Positions 45,690 through 58,886 are shown, counted from the first letter of the stretch. The stretch is DNA of 64,000 nucleotides from Costus lasius (GCA_027563935.2 CM050454.1:7964001-8028000); one strand, 5' to 3'. Translations and numbers: made by a program. The notes: generated by a model from the letters alone, not told the origin.

Positions 45690-45983
45690 TGTTGGCAGCA
45701 TCACTGCGGAAGCATAGTGACGAGAGAGAGCACACACAGAGAAGAGATAGAGAGACAACGTAATCACTTATATTAAATTGCTGCTGTAAAATAAAACAAA
45801 TAAAGTACACATATTTATAGGAAAAAAATTAGCTAGTCTAAGTGCTAAAAATAAAAACCACTAACCCTCAATACACGACACATACATACAACTCCGTTAA
45901 CTCACGAGACCACTAAACCTTAACGCTCACATAACACACACACACGACACAATGTCGTGTTTACATATTTGCTATTTTTAACA
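45690..45983 (-). repeat. 3' LTR of minus-strand copia element B4
   Basis: Same LTR as 8905-9199, 294 bp. Confidence 0.8.
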
Positions 45984-46053
45984 TGCCCCCTTAAACACGA
46001 CTCTAACACTTTAACTTGACACTATCCAACTCTAAGCATATATCACAGGAATA

Positions 46054-47402
46054 TTAACTAATGCCTTTACACTGTTGGTATCTCCTTCCCACGACCTTTG
46101 CTTTATGCCTTTTCTTATTTCTTCTACTATATACCCTTTTACCTTTTGTATTAGCATGCTCTTCTATTTCTTCGTTGATGATCATACTGAATTGATCATC
46201 TTCATTAACTTCAACAAAGTTAATAGGCTCTACATCTGCAAAGTGACATATAAAGATACTATTTCCAACATAAGTCTTCTATGTCTGTTATGTGGGACTG
46301 TATTAAGCTCTCTCCCATCTCCCAAGATACTCTACTTGATGCTCCTCGGTCAGTAACCTCTGCCTGCGGCACTGTATCTAGCATAAAATCATCATCATCC
46401 TTAGTGTCTCCCTGTAGCCTCTGTCTTGAACTCTATCCAATCTCCCAAAATGTAGTTTGAGACATAATTTCATATTCGTTAATGCTAGTCTTTTGATTTC
46501 CCTTTTCTTGTTCTTCATCTTTCCTTTGCTCATGCTCATTATCCACATTTATCTTAACACAAACTCTTTCTCGTTCTTCATAGTCATCTAGGCATGCTTC
46601 CAAGCATGTAACTATAACTTCCTCTTGTACATCCATCTTTAGAGAGTCTTCAAATGTGGTAATATCATTGTCATTCTCATCATCAAAATCTATAAACCTG
46701 AATTTATCTCCATACATGTCAATGTAGCAAGGATCTACTTCCAATGTGGAGCTCTTATATGCCATTAAAAGCTTACAATCTAGTTCTTCATCTTTCTTCT
46801 ATTGATCCTCATTGCTTTCTTCTTGTGATAGATAAACCCTTTCATTTCGAGCACAATTACATTCCCTAGCATAGTGCCCAAAATTATGACAATTATAACA
46901 TTTAATATTTGACATGTCATAGCTTCTCTGAGTTTGATTAAGTCTATTTTGAGCTCCTCCTCTTGTTGATTGTGAAGTATCATCATCTTTGTCTTGTATA
47001 CTTCTTCCTCTTTGAGCTCTTCCTCTTCTTGATGCAAAATGAGAAGTATCATTTTGTTCTTGAACACTTCTTTTCTTTCTGGTCTCTTTTAGACTTAATC
47101 TTGATTGTAGAACCACATCCAAAGGTTCTTTTCTTCTTCTATTTAACTTCTCCTCATGGGCTTCTAAGGAGCCTGATAAATCTTTTAAGGATATTTCTTC
47201 CAAGTCCTTTGATTCTTCTGTGGTTGTGACAATATAGTCAAATTTCTCAGTAAGAGATATAAGAATCTTCTCAATTACCTTAATTTCAGGTACTTATTCA
47301 CCAAGTCTTCTCATCTGATTTGCAATCGTTGCAACCCTTAAGATATAATCTGATATCTTGTCAGATTCTTCAATATAGAGAGCTTCAAACTCTCCTCTCA
47401 AG
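46054..47402 (-). pseudogene. Copia gag with internally deleted pol, B4
   Basis: Same layout as B1 and shares its two stops (near 46799 and 46433). An extra 2-bp deletion near 46270 breaks the last part of the frame. Confidence 0.8.
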
Positions 47403-47773
47403 ATACCTCATGCCAAAAATTATATTTAATTATCAAAGATGCGCAAATATGCAAAATAGAAATTTAGTAGATTTGAATCTTTTAAGATAGATGCGGAACA
47501 ACAGATGCAGATGATCAAATTAAGGAGATGAACAGATCAGATATAATCACGCATGCACATCTCATTTAAGATGCGAATCTAATGAAGATAAATTGATTTG
47601 GGAATAAAACAGATGATTACCAGATGCAATGAGCGAGCAAAAGAACTAAAATTAGATGCAAATCTAATTGCGCTAATTAAGATGCAAAGAGCGAGACTTA
47701 ATAAGAAAATGCGAGGCTTGGATCTAATTAAAACTAATTAGAATTAGGAGATACAATAACGATTAGCAAAGTT
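47403..47773. repeat. AGATGC module, unit 4
   Basis: Collinear with 10620-10990. Confidence 0.55.
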
Positions 47774-48106
47774 AGGGCCTGTTTGGCCCCGCTGTTAATA
47801 GCTTTATAGATGTTTGGTAAATAACTTTTTAACTGCTGTCAAATTTTAAAATAATAAATAAAGAAATTATTTAAATTATTTAAAATAATTATATATATTC
47901 TTTTTTATTATTAAAATTTTATATTATTTAAAATAATTAGTAAAAAAATTAATTAAAATCATGCAAAGAAAAGCAGAAGCAGCTAAAGCATCAAATTATA
48001 GTTTTCCCAGATTCTGCTCTTTTGCTGCTTATGTTTTTCATTACTAAAGATATTTCTGATAGCTTTCTGCTTAAAAGTAGCTTCAAAGTGGGGCTAAATA
48101 GGCCCT
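47774..48106. mobile_element. MITE, unit 4
   Basis: Same element and site as 10991-11324. Confidence 0.7.
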
Positions 48107-48672
48107 TGATTTACAGGATTAGAAAAATGGTTTGCCTAAATTTGTTGGATCTAATCCTGCAATTAATAAAAAGAAAGAAAAGAGATTAGGGTTAGAAAAA
48201 ACTAGAGGCGATCCTCAAGGATCTTTCTTTAGACAAATTTCTGTCCCTCACGTGGGATTTGACTGATTTTTTGCCTTGAAGATTCAACCAGGATTCTACT
48301 ATTGTCGACGCATCGGTGTAGCAGTTGTCACAAGGATACTTTTAGCTGGCAACGTAAAACGAGAAAGAGAGCGTGAGAGAGAAGAGAAGCTTGTCAACGT
48401 GTATTCCAACTTCTGTATGTCTCTCCTTATATAGGAGAAGCATGCAACGGCTAGGAAGCCAAGTTAAGCAAGTCTAATTTAGACATATCTTATTTGGATG
48501 TATTTAATAATAGCATTAATTAATTAATATACATTAAATAATAAAATAATTAAGATGTCTTACTTAGTCTATTATTAATATTAAATAATTATGGGCAAAA
48601 TGGAAGAGTTATAATTAATTACCCAATTAAAATAATAGATGAATTTTGGGTTTTTCTATTAAAAGAATAACA
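48107..48672. repeat. TATA-palindrome module, unit 4
   Basis: Collinear with 11325-11872. Confidence 0.4.
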
Positions 48673-48851
48673 GAAGCACTAGAAGTTCAGCTCCGCCATG
48701 GGAGAAGACCTCATCAAACAAGACTTCTGCCGCCAAAGAAACCACTAGATCATCTTGAAATAGTTTGTGTCAAAGGAATCAGCAATGCAGAGATCCATAA
48801 TGATGCGCTTAAACTGTTGTCTACGCTTGTGGAGTTATGGTGATAACATAA
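48673..48851 (+). pseudogene. F-box/FBD exon 2-3 relic R5
   Basis: The best preserved relic. The frame is open through DHLEIVCVKGISNAEIHNDA and KLLSTLVELW to the stop at 48841. Confidence 0.7.
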
Positions 48852-49390
48852 ACTTACACTTTCTTCAACAATATTCTACTTGTGCTCATTTTGTCACCTT
48901 CATTGATCTATTGCCTAATTTGTTACTTGGACAGCAATAACAAAAAGGTACATTTTTATCATTATGTAGTAGCCACTACACCAAGCGGAAAGTAATGCAA
49001 AGTAAAAGCTACTCGAAAAGCTTCACAAATAGAGCTTTAGACAAACAAGGTAATTTCCTAAGTAAAGAGTGATGTCGTAACCTTCTCTATCTCAATAACT
49101 TTAATTGAAGATATAACAAGATTAAATATACTGAGCATAGGTTCAATGAAGAGCACTAAGAATCACCATACAAGGAAGATATATAGATGTTTGCCGAGTG
49201 ATGAGAGGGTATAAATAATTGAACTTTTAGTTTTAAATTTAAATATCATATTAAGATTAAAAAATCGTTATCTATGAGCTAAATGCTCTATTTGACTTAA
49301 GCTAGTACATTGGATCATGCTAGGTGTCATGCCTTGTTTTAACATAATACAAAAATTTTTAACAGAACGAATTTTTAAAACAAATTATCA
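48852..49390. other. F-box relic 3' flank, no gene
   Basis: Collinear with 12054-12595. Confidence 0.5.
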
Positions 49391-50017
49391 ATTCATTTTA
49401 CTAGGTTCAGCACGGCCGACAGGAACGCACCCACATGCACACTTCTTAGCCTACGTGAAGGTTCTAACATTCGTTCAGACCAGAAAGAAGATGAGAGAAG
49501 GTACCCAATTAAATCTGAAAATCAAATTGAAAACGGAAGGGAGAAATTACCTCAACCGAAAATCAAATCCAATCCTCGGATCCATTTTTTGTTTATGCGC
49601 ATGTCAATTTTCTGGATCCACACCGGAATTTTGTTAATGCCCACGTCTGATCCGGCGTCTGTGTTCGCGTCAAAGGGAAGGAATTGGACATTTTCTTCTA
49701 TCAAGCGTGGCTGCTGAGTTCCCTTCCCCGATGAACACTCACTCGTTCTTCCTTTCGTCTAACGAGCGTGAGTCACACCACTTGGGCTCACCGTCTGGAT
49801 GAGGTCTTCGACTAGAGCTTGTTGAGACTGCACGAAAGGGAAGAGGTGACGAGGATGAGGAAAGGGGAGTAGCGAAAGGACCTCTGACGATCATAGCATC
49901 CCGAACTACACCACCGGAACGCGTTGGACAAAGGGATGCCGCTTACCCTTGTCGGAGATTCCCACACTGAGTTTGAGACGTGAGGGAGACGAGGAAGGCA
50001 CTAGGAAAGGGGGCGAA
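49391..50017. repeat. Unrecognised leader module, unit 5 (LTR deleted)
   Basis: Collinear with 12596-13217. A deletion at 50017 removes the rest of the module and the whole LTR, joining directly to the 3' end of B5 at a short atattaacca tandem repeat. Confidence 0.65.
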
Positions 50018-50051
50018 ATATTAACCAATATTAACCAATGCCTTTACACTG

Positions 50052-50882
50052 CTAGTATCTCCTTTCCACGGGCTTTGCTTTATGTCTTTTCTTATTTCTT
50101 CTACTATATACCCTTTTACCTTTTGCATTAGCATGCTCTTCTATTTCTTCGTTGATGATCCTTTTGAATTGATCATCTTCATTAACTTCAACAAAGTTAA
50201 TAGGCTCTACATCTGCAAAGTGACATATAAAGATACCATTTTCAACATATAAGACTTCTACGTCTGTTATGTGGGGATGTATTAAGCTCTCTCCCATCTC
50301 CCAAGATACTCTACTTGATGGTCCTCTGTCAGTAACCTCTGCTTGCGGCACTGTATCTAGCATAAAACCATCATCATTCTTAGTGTCTCTCTGTAGCCTC
50401 TGACTTGAACTCTCTCCAATCTCCCAAAATGTAGCTTGAGGCATAATTTCATATTCGTCAATGCTAGCCTTTTTATTTCCCTTTTCTTGTTCTTCGTCTT
50501 TGCTTTGCTCATGCTCATTATCCACATTTATCTTAACACAGACTCTTTCTCGTTCTTCATAGTCATCTGGGCATGCCTCCAAACATGTAACTATGACTTC
50601 CTCTTGTACATCCATCTTTAGAGAGTCTTCAAACGTGGTAATATCATTGTAATTCTCATCATCAAAATCTACAAACCAGAATTTATCTCCATACATGTCA
50701 ATGTAGCAAGGATCTACTTTCAATGTAGAGCTCTTATATGCCATTAAAAGCTTATAATCTAGTTCTTCATCTTTCTTCTTTTGATCCTCATTGCTTTCTT
50801 CTTGTGATAGATAAACCTTTTCATTTCGAGCACGATTACATTCCCTAGCATAGTACCCAAAATTATGACAATTATAACATTT
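50052..50882 (-). pseudogene. Copia gag with internally deleted pol, B5
   Basis: The 3' part is open without a stop for at least 230 codons (50744 to 50052), covering the deleted protease, acidic linker and truncated RT. It is cut at 50882 within the zinc knuckle region, where the F-box upstream sequence begins (shared TTTA at the joint). It groups with B2. Confidence 0.8.
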
Positions 50883-51447
50883 AGTAAAAATATCTAATTA
50901 AAAAATTTAAATTATGAGAAATTTTTTTCTAAGAAAAATAATATGTAGTTTGACCTAGATCATGTTAATTTTAGTTGAGATATTAGTGCGGAAACAAATA
51001 AAAAAAATTAAAATTAATAATAAGAACACAACTACATTAGAGAAATATTTTTTAAAAAAAATAAAAATCATTATTATATGTCGAAAATAATATACAAACT
51101 AACTATTTAAAAAATAATAGCTTTTCTTACCATTCTTATACTCGTTTACCTTCACTTGTTACAATAAACAAATTTCATATTAATTTTAGTTATTTAAAAA
51201 ATTTCAAATTTTATAAACATTTAATAATTTTAGTTATTTTATATGTAATTAAGTGATAAATAAGTCGCTGCTTTATGAAATTTCATATTACTATACAAAG
51301 TTTTATTTAGGAAAGAAAATAACTGATTAAATTAAATTAGTGGCCAAATTATTCGTTTTGACCAAGTCTTTTGGCAGCGAGACTTGAGATTCTATATGCT
51401 TAGCAATATTGCTGATCGTCCAAGAGGCCGCCGCAACTCTTGCTACG
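50883..51447 (+). promoter_or_regulatory. Upstream region of intact F-box gene A3
   Basis: AT-rich. Shared with A2 (16071-16631) and partly with A5. A W-box-like TTGACC lies at 51358-51363 and a TATA-like CTATATGC near 51391-51398, about 50 bp before the ATG. Role inferred from position. Confidence 0.45.
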
Positions 51448-52935
51448 ATGTCTTCGCCGCTAAGTAATAGCGATCGCCTGAGCGACATGCCGGACGAAAT
51501 CCTCCACCACATCCTCTCCTTCCTCCCCACTCCCGAATCAGTGCGCACCTCCGTCCTCTCCTCGCGGTGGCGCCACCTCTGGCACTGTGTCCCTGCCTTT
51601 CACTTCGACGCCGTGAATCTTCTCAGCCCAGGCAAATTCTACAAGTCCAAAGCCGTGGCTAGAGAGGCGGCAGAAAAGATCAACCAGTTCATCACCCGCC
51701 GCGACGCCGCCTGCCCTCTGCTTCGCTTCCGTCTCTACGTCGGCTGGATATTCGATAACCGGGCAGACCTGGTTAGCGACTGGATCAGTTACGCTAAATC
51801 CCACGGCGTGCGAGACATGTCGGTGCACATCTTCTGTACGAGTAATCCTCCTCCGCTGTCCACTTTCTTCGACCTGCCATCCATCGAGGCACTGGATCTG
51901 CAGCACAACAGTAGTCCCTGCATGTTTCCCCAACACATTGTGGCATGCAAGCTTAAGGCGCTGACCCTGGACGTTCCTTGCGCATCCCCGGCCATCGACA
52001 AGTTTCTGGCGGCACTCCTCCATTCGTGTCCCGACCTGCAAGAATTGACTCTATATCGCGGAGCGTTTAATCAAGTGGTAGAGATCACTGCTCCTAATCT
52101 CCGTCGACTATCTATCATAGATGTTGATTATTGGTGCTACAAAGATCCCTATCAGTTTAAAATTACTTGTCCTAGGCTTGAACACTTGAATTTATCAGCT
52201 AGCTGGGTGCATCTAAAGCGATTTCAAGGAAAAATACCTTCTCTACAAGAAGCCTCCATGGATTTGTCTTACATTAGGCCGAAGAGCACTAAGCAATTTC
52301 CGCAGATATTTATGAGCTTGCGCAGTGTGACAAAGTTGACGCTTCGCCTTAAGCCAGGCATCGAGGTGAAGGTAATCTATATACACATGCTCTTCTTCTT
52401 CTTCTCCTTCTCTATTACTATATTTTTGTTAGATGAATGAATGAATGAATTACATGTAATTCTTGAATGTTTCAGGCCAATCCTTGGTGCCTCCTCAAAC
52501 ACATGACACGCTTTCCTATCTTCCACAAATTGAAGCAGTTAAAGTTCAGTGCGGACATTGGAGAAGATTACATCAAACAAGTCCTCCTTTGTTTTCTCAT
52601 GCATTCCCCAAATCTATCATCGCTTGATATAATTCATGAGCCAGAGGTTTGTGATCATCATATACACTTAAAATATATAGAATTTCTAATCTAATTTAGA
52701 ATATTTTTTTTTCTAATTTGTTTTGTTTTTCTTTTGACTTGACATAAAGGGTTATTCGCGATTCAGTTCAAACACCTGGGAGCAGCAATTCAGAATTCCA
52801 GCGTCATTGAAAGCGTTAGATCATCTGAAAATAGTTTCGGTCAAAGGAATCTACGATGAGGAAATCCAAAGTGATGTACTCAAAATGCTATCTAAGCATG
52901 TGAATGAATGGGAGAGAGTACTGGTGATCATATGA
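51448..52935 (+). CDS. F-box/LRR/FBD protein, intact (A3)
   Basis: Three exons: 51448-52371, 52476-52646 and 52750-52935, all in phase 0 with GT...AG introns, giving 426 residues. The F-box (SDRLSDMPDEILHHILSFLP) lies at residues about 7-50. An LRR-type region at about 120-365 contains leucine-rich strands (ALTLDVPCASPAIDKFLAAL; LQELTLYRG). The C-terminus (IPASLKALDHLKIVSVKGI) is FBD-like. Such proteins are usually substrate adaptors of SCF ubiquitin ligases, binding SKP1 through the F-box and the target through the LRRs. The substrate is unknown. The ATG at 51448 was chosen because it aligns with the other copies and the only further upstream in-frame start is a TTG. Exon 1 is GC-rich for about 630 bp and then AT-rich. 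Intron 1 holds an ATGA microsatellite. Without splicing intron 1 the frame ends at 52440. Confidence 0.9.
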
Positions 52936-53410
52936 ACTAGTTTGTATAAGGCATATACGATGATACATTTATGTTTTACTGATTACTGGTGAGTAATTAC
53001 TCTTGTATTGTCTTGAACTCGTTGAAAATTATCTCAAGCAAGTGTAGGTTCAATTATAAGATCATCGAACCAGTTTGGAAACTCAGACACTTAACATGCA
53101 TTTAACGTTTAGGCCAACTCAAAAGAAGATGAGCTCAGACACTTTAGAAGAGACAACTCTTTTTTCTACAAAGATGAGCCATGTTCACGTCATAATTAAG
53201 TTTAGCAAAAACTAATAAGGCCAACTCAAAGTTAGGTGAGTTAATTAAGTTTAACCATGTTCACGTCATAATTCAACTATAAGTAGATTTATACTTGAGT
53301 GAATCGGTTTATGACTCAAAATTAATCTATTCCTTTACCTATCATAAATTTATCGAGTTATAATTTTACCATAATTTAGCTAATCAAAATGAACAAAAAT
53401 AGGGATATCA
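52936..53410. other. 3' flank of A3
   Basis: Collinear with 25141-25610. No gene. Confidence 0.5.
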
Positions 53411-54329
53411 AGATAGCCCATGCCAAAAATTATATTTAATTATCAAAGATGCGATAGATGCGGAACAGCAGATGCAGATGATCAAATTAAGGAGATTAAC
53501 AGATCAGATATAATCACGCATGCACATCTCAATTAAGATGCGAATCTAATTATGATTACCAAAGCAATTTTGACAGTAATTAAGATGCGAATCTCTTAAA
53601 ATAAGATTGATGTAATCAATATAAAATTGGAGATTTCCAAAACTAGATGTTCCTAATATGCAGATTTGTTCTAATAAAATCAGAAATAATATAATAATTA
53701 ACAGATGCAAATCTAATTACTTGATTAAGATAATTATTAAGATTAAAAATAATTAAAACAGATCTATGAATATAAGATCTCAAATTATGAGATTTTGAGA
53801 AGATACCAAATCAGATCAGAAGGATTAATATAGCTAGTCAGAATTAATTAATTTAGAACAGTAATTAATTGATACAGATAAATAAATAGGAGTGTAATTA
53901 ATTTGACTGATTTTTTGCCTCAAAGATTCAACCAGGATTCCACTACTGTCGACGCTTTGGTGTAACAGTTGTCACAAAGATACTTCTAGCTGACAACATA
54001 AAACGGGAAAGAGAACATGAGAGAGAAGAGAAGCTTGTCAATGTGTATTCCAACTTCATGCCTCTCCTTCTATAGGAGAAGCATGCAACAGCTAGGAAGC
54101 CAAGTTAAGCAAATCTAATTTAGACGTATCTTATTTGGATGTATTTAATAATAGCATTAATTAAGAAAGATATGTTAAATAATAAAATGATTAAGATGTC
54201 TTACTTAGGCTATTCTTACATAGGGTATTATTAATATAAATAATTATGGGCAAAATTGAAGAGTTATAATTAATTACCCAATTAAAATAATAGATGAATT
54301 TTGGGTTTTTTTCTATTAAAATACTAACA
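53411..54329. repeat. AGATGC and TATA-palindrome modules without MITE
   Basis: Collinear with 25611-26603 with a few small deletions. Confidence 0.55.
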
Positions 54330-54500
54330 TAAGCACTAGAAGTTCAGCTCGGCCATGGGAGAAGACCTCATCAAACAAGACTTCTGCCGCCGAAGAAACC
54401 ATTAGATCATCTTGAAATAGTTTGTGTCAAAGGAATCAGCAATGCAGAGATCCATAATGGTGATAACAAAAACTTATGGTGATAACATAAACTTACACTT
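54330..54500 (+). pseudogene. F-box/FBD exon 2-3 relic R6
   Basis: Duplicate of R3, including the tandem atggtgataaca repeat. Confidence 0.65.
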
Positions 54501-54965
54501 TCTTGAACAATATTCTACTTGTGCTCATTTTGTCACCTTCATTGATCTATTGCCTAATTTGTTACTTGGACTTGCAATAACAAAAAAGCTACATTTTTAT
54601 CATTATGTAGCAGCCACTACACCAAGCGGAAAGTAATGCAAAGTAAAAGCTACTCGAAAAGCTTCACAAATAGAGCTTTAGACAAACAAGGTAATTTCCT
54701 AAGTAAAGAGTGATTTTGTAACCTTCTCTATCTCAATAACTTTAATTCAAGATATAGCAAGCTTAAATATACTGAGCATAGGTTCAATGAAGAGCACTAA
54801 GAATCACCATACAAGGAAGATATATGGATGTTTGCCCAGTGATGAGAGGGTATAAATAATTGAACTTTTAGTTTTAAATTTAAATATCATATTAAGATTA
54901 TAAAATCGTTATCTATGAGCTAAACGCTCTATTTGACTTAAGCTAGTACATTGGATCATGCTAGA
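54501..54965. other. F-box relic 3' flank, no gene
   Basis: Collinear with 26771-27239. Confidence 0.5.
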
Positions 54966-56418
54966 TGTCATGCCCAGAATTAAGCTAATAAAAATTTTAA
55001 TAATTTACAAGCGAGTCGATGCTTCACCCGCACTCAAGCACGCCCACGCAGGGGCTAAGCGGCAAAACCGCGAATCTGCGCGCAATCGGCAGGAGCACGT
55101 CCCCGACACACTCCTCAGCCTATCCAATGCGGTCATCTGGCTGCTCGCCTCGATAAGTCGTCGACCGCCATGCACCCACTAAGGACCGTTGCACGATCCA
55201 GCTACACAGTCCGCCTGAGTACATAACCCAAGACTCGACGCCGGCGCAGCGCGCGTACGAGTCCGGTACGCCGGGAAAAAAATAAAACTGCACGTAGGCG
55301 GTAGTGCACACACACGCAAGTGACAACGTCACACAGGACACCGTGCACACACCTTATCTCCGACCAGACCGCACGCAAGCAGTCGAACACATCACTCGCC
55401 CAAAAGGGATGTCTCGCAGACGTCTGGCACAAACAAACCGCAAAGCACTAGGCAACATGACACAAGACCGGCACACTTGACTGGAGCGCAGAGAGGGGCA
55501 AGGAGTCGCCGACCGAGAAGGACAACTCGGCCGGGAGCGCAAAGCACAGAGGAGCCAGAGAGAGGAAGATGCTGGCCGAGGACAACTGATCGGCCGGGAA
55601 CAAGAACCGCGTCCAGAACCTGTTAGAGACGTGTGCACGGAAACTGAGGCATATGCCCGCCAATCGAAGCACATGCACGCAAACCAACGCAACAAACCAG
55701 CGGCCGGAGGCTCATCGGAAACTGCCCGAGGCTCGCCGGAACACCGTCTGGCCGAGTCCAGCCTCGCTGGAGCCAAAAGCAGTGCCGACGAACTCGCAGG
55801 AGTCGCCGAACGCCAGCCAAAACGGGTAACCGCATCCCCCACTTCAACGGACGGCGCCGGGAAGGGCAGGCGAAGCCCCCAAGCACGCCGGTCGTCCACG
55901 TTCTCACCGGAAAATGGGAAGAAAGCGGAGGACACTGCAGAGGGGAGGAAGAAGAGTCAGCGCAAGCTCGTCGACGGAAATCTACCCGCCGGACGAAGCC
56001 GGCACGGGAGGTGGAAGAGGCTTACCTCGGCGGACGCGAAGAAGGAGGAGGATGAGGGAAAAGGGGAACGCCGCCCCTTGCTCAGCTACTTCCCGTACCG
56101 CCGCACCCGACCCACTGGGAAGAACGTCAGAGACCGTCACCACCACCAGAACCCTCGCCGGAACCCCTCTCGACGGAGAGGAGGAGGAAATCGGGGAGGA
56201 GATGGAAGAGGAGCCGCCGCCGCTCTCTTCTCATCGCACGTCCGCCCGCCATCGCACGCGAAGCTAGGGCTAGCTGATTTTCCTCAAACGGGTTGCCGAC
56301 CCATTAATTCCACCCGACCCACGCCCGCAAGCCCGTTAACCCATTTCACTAAACCTTGCGGGCTTGGGCAACGAACTGGGCCTGGGCCTGGGCTTGGGCC
56401 TAGTGCTTGGGCCTCACA
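54966..56418 (-). repeat. LTR of minus-strand gypsy element, copy 2
   Basis: Duplicate of 27240-28698, with TG...CA ends and the purine tract alongside. The long + strand ORF at 55631-56464 is a GC-rich artefact of the LTR. Confidence 0.8.
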
Positions 56419-58463
56419 TTCTCCCCCACCTAAGGTGGTCGCCGTCCTCGGCGACTTGAGGTAGCTCCTCAGCTAAAACCTCATATACCAAACTTCGAAG
56501 CCTCATACCAGATGACTTCTCTCTCAGGTATTCCATCCCCAATGAATGAGAAACACACATTTGTTTACTCATTCAACTTTGATCCAAGAGTCGATAACCT
56601 CAAATCTCGACAACTCTTAGATCGAATCTCATCCAAACCATCGGAAGAGTATAATTTGGAAGCTTGGTGCCAGGTTGCTTCCACCATAGGGGATCCATCC
56701 CATTGGATGAGAAACTCCATACATCGATCAGTTTACATTACCCAACACCTAGTGATATAAAATATCACATATCCCTCGGTCGAACTTCGTTCGCACCATT
56801 CGTGGGGTTTGGTAAAACAATGATCGAGATGGATTGTCCAGATCTAAATGAAACTTCCTCAAGCTCACATAGAATGTCGGGTACATCTACATTCTCTATT
56901 GGAGTTTCAAACAGTATGTTACTAAGTCTACTCGACTCAGTATCTCACACGGAGCGTCGTATCTTCGAATAAGACCCGGGTGAGCCTCCCTCACCGAGAT
57001 CTTCCTACAGATCTGCGAGGTAATTCGGAGAAGAACTAAGTCACCCACGACTAATTCTTCATTCCAACGATGACGGTATGCATACCTTTGCATCCTTTGT
57101 ACTGCCAACTCCTAGCTACCTCTAGCCTCTCAGAGTGAATGGATTCGTTCCTGAGTTTCACGTTGAGTCGTAGGGCACTTCCACGCGGAATCCCCTTGCA
57201 TCATGTCAATGGGAGTTAGGGGCTGACTCCCTAACACTAGCTCGAAACTCAAATGAGGTGGAACCTTTAGATGTTGACCTTTGTAAGTCGTAGGCATTCC
57301 ATGCCACATTGATCCACTTCATCCAGTCACCCTGACTGGCGATCACTAAATGATAAAAGAGATCTTCCACAAGAGCATTCACCCACTCAGTTTGCTCATC
57401 CGCCTGAGGATGATTTGACTATAGAGAAATTTATCTTGGACAAATACTTATTGAACGACGCAGTTCAAAAGTGTCCAGTAACAATAGCATCCCTATCGCT
57501 CACGATATCCACTGGGATGTTAGCATGTTTTACCACACTTTGGAAGAATAAGCATATAGCAACCTTTGCTATACACTGCTCAAATGCTGGGATAAAGACT
57601 CCACCCATTGAGGATCTATCCACAACTACCGGCACTGCGCTCTCCTTGTCAAACTTAGGGAACCCACCAATAACGTCCTTGGACACCCTCGTCCAGGACG
57701 TCTCGGGAACAGACAGTGGTTGTAACAACCCTGCCCCTAGTCTCTAATCGATCTTACCTTCCTAGCAAATTTGGTAAGTGTGGACATATATCCCCATGTT
57801 TGTGCACGTATTGGGCTAATAGCACAGTCGTGCTGACAGGATAACTATCCCTTTTGTCCTAGATGTCTTGCTCAAAGTCTATCATGGAGCTCCCTTAGTA
57901 GCTCCTGGCGTAGTCCGCCTATCGATGGGACTAGTGGTCAATCGCCTCTAGCCATAACAATGTCATCTGGACCCAGATAGTAGTGTCGGATCATGTCCGA
58001 CATAATCTGCTGAACTTAGCTTTTAATCCTCCCTATCAAAAGCCAAAGCAGCTTTTATTCTGCCTAGTAGATCCCTTTCCACTTTGGACAGGGTACAACA
58101 CATAAGAGCATTAAGTCTACTGAGCTCGTCTGGGACCACGTTGGTTTTTACCCGATTTATGTTCTCTTTAGAACTGGAATTCACCCAAGAATTCCGACCA
58201 ACGTGCCTATTTTGCCGACAACTTCTTTATATGGTGTAATGTTGTCGGTCTTCAGTGCCTCGATAAGGTACTCCGCGTCCGGAGAGAGTGGACTCCCACC
58301 ACCTTTTCTCTCTCATGGCCAAATACCGTTGCTCAGCCCTGTTAGCTTTTAACTCTTCAAAGCTAAAGAATGCCTATCCTATAAATGTATGCCACCGATA
58401 GCTTGGTCCAAGACATCGGTGTGAAACTCGAAAGACATAGTGAAGTCGGGTAAGTTCAGGATC
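56419..58463 (-). pseudogene. gypsy pol remnant, copy 2
   Basis: Duplicate of 28699-30743, with the same RNase H, integrase core and integrase C-terminal blocks and the same kinds of breaks. Confidence 0.8.
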
Positions 58464-58468
58464 GGTTC

Positions 58469-58528
58469 TGTGATGCCCACGTGGTCCCAGGGACCACATT
58501 GTAAATTGTGAAAGCTAGTGGACTTAGT
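58469..58528 (+). mobile_element. First 60 bp of the solo LTR, truncated
   Basis: After the same GGTTC (58464-58468) it begins TGTGATGCCC and matches 30749-30808. Then it ends abruptly in AT-rich sequence. Confidence 0.8.
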
Positions 58529-58886
58529 CCATGGTATTTTTTTTTATTTCCATCATTAAATATATTTAATACATTAATATTTCTTTTTATTTACAATTTC
58601 TTTTTATTTACAAATTAGTCATTCAATGCCCTTTTTAGTTCTAAATAATATAATTAAGTTATAAAATTTATATATTTTAAATTATAGAATATATATTGAT
58701 ATGATATAAAATTAAGAATATATTTATTAATATATAGTTATAATTAATTTTTATAAATTACAAAGATTATTATATTTATAGAATTTATTATACTATTTGT
58801 TTGATCTATTCTAAATAATTAATATATATTTAATTAATAAAAAAATTAATTAATAAATTTGTATGAGACACAAAAAAAATAAATTT
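58529..58886. other. AT-rich sequence, no gene
   Basis: Very AT-rich. Nothing recognised. Confidence 0.5.

Noticed and set aside
51538..52041. 167-codon minus-strand ORF
   Set aside because: Antisense shadow of the F-box exon 1. The same shadow appears at each copy.
55631..56464. 277-codon + strand ORF, GC-rich
   Set aside because: It lies inside the minus-strand gypsy LTR. The copy at 27900-28560 is broken by stops and shows no known domain, so it is a composition artefact.
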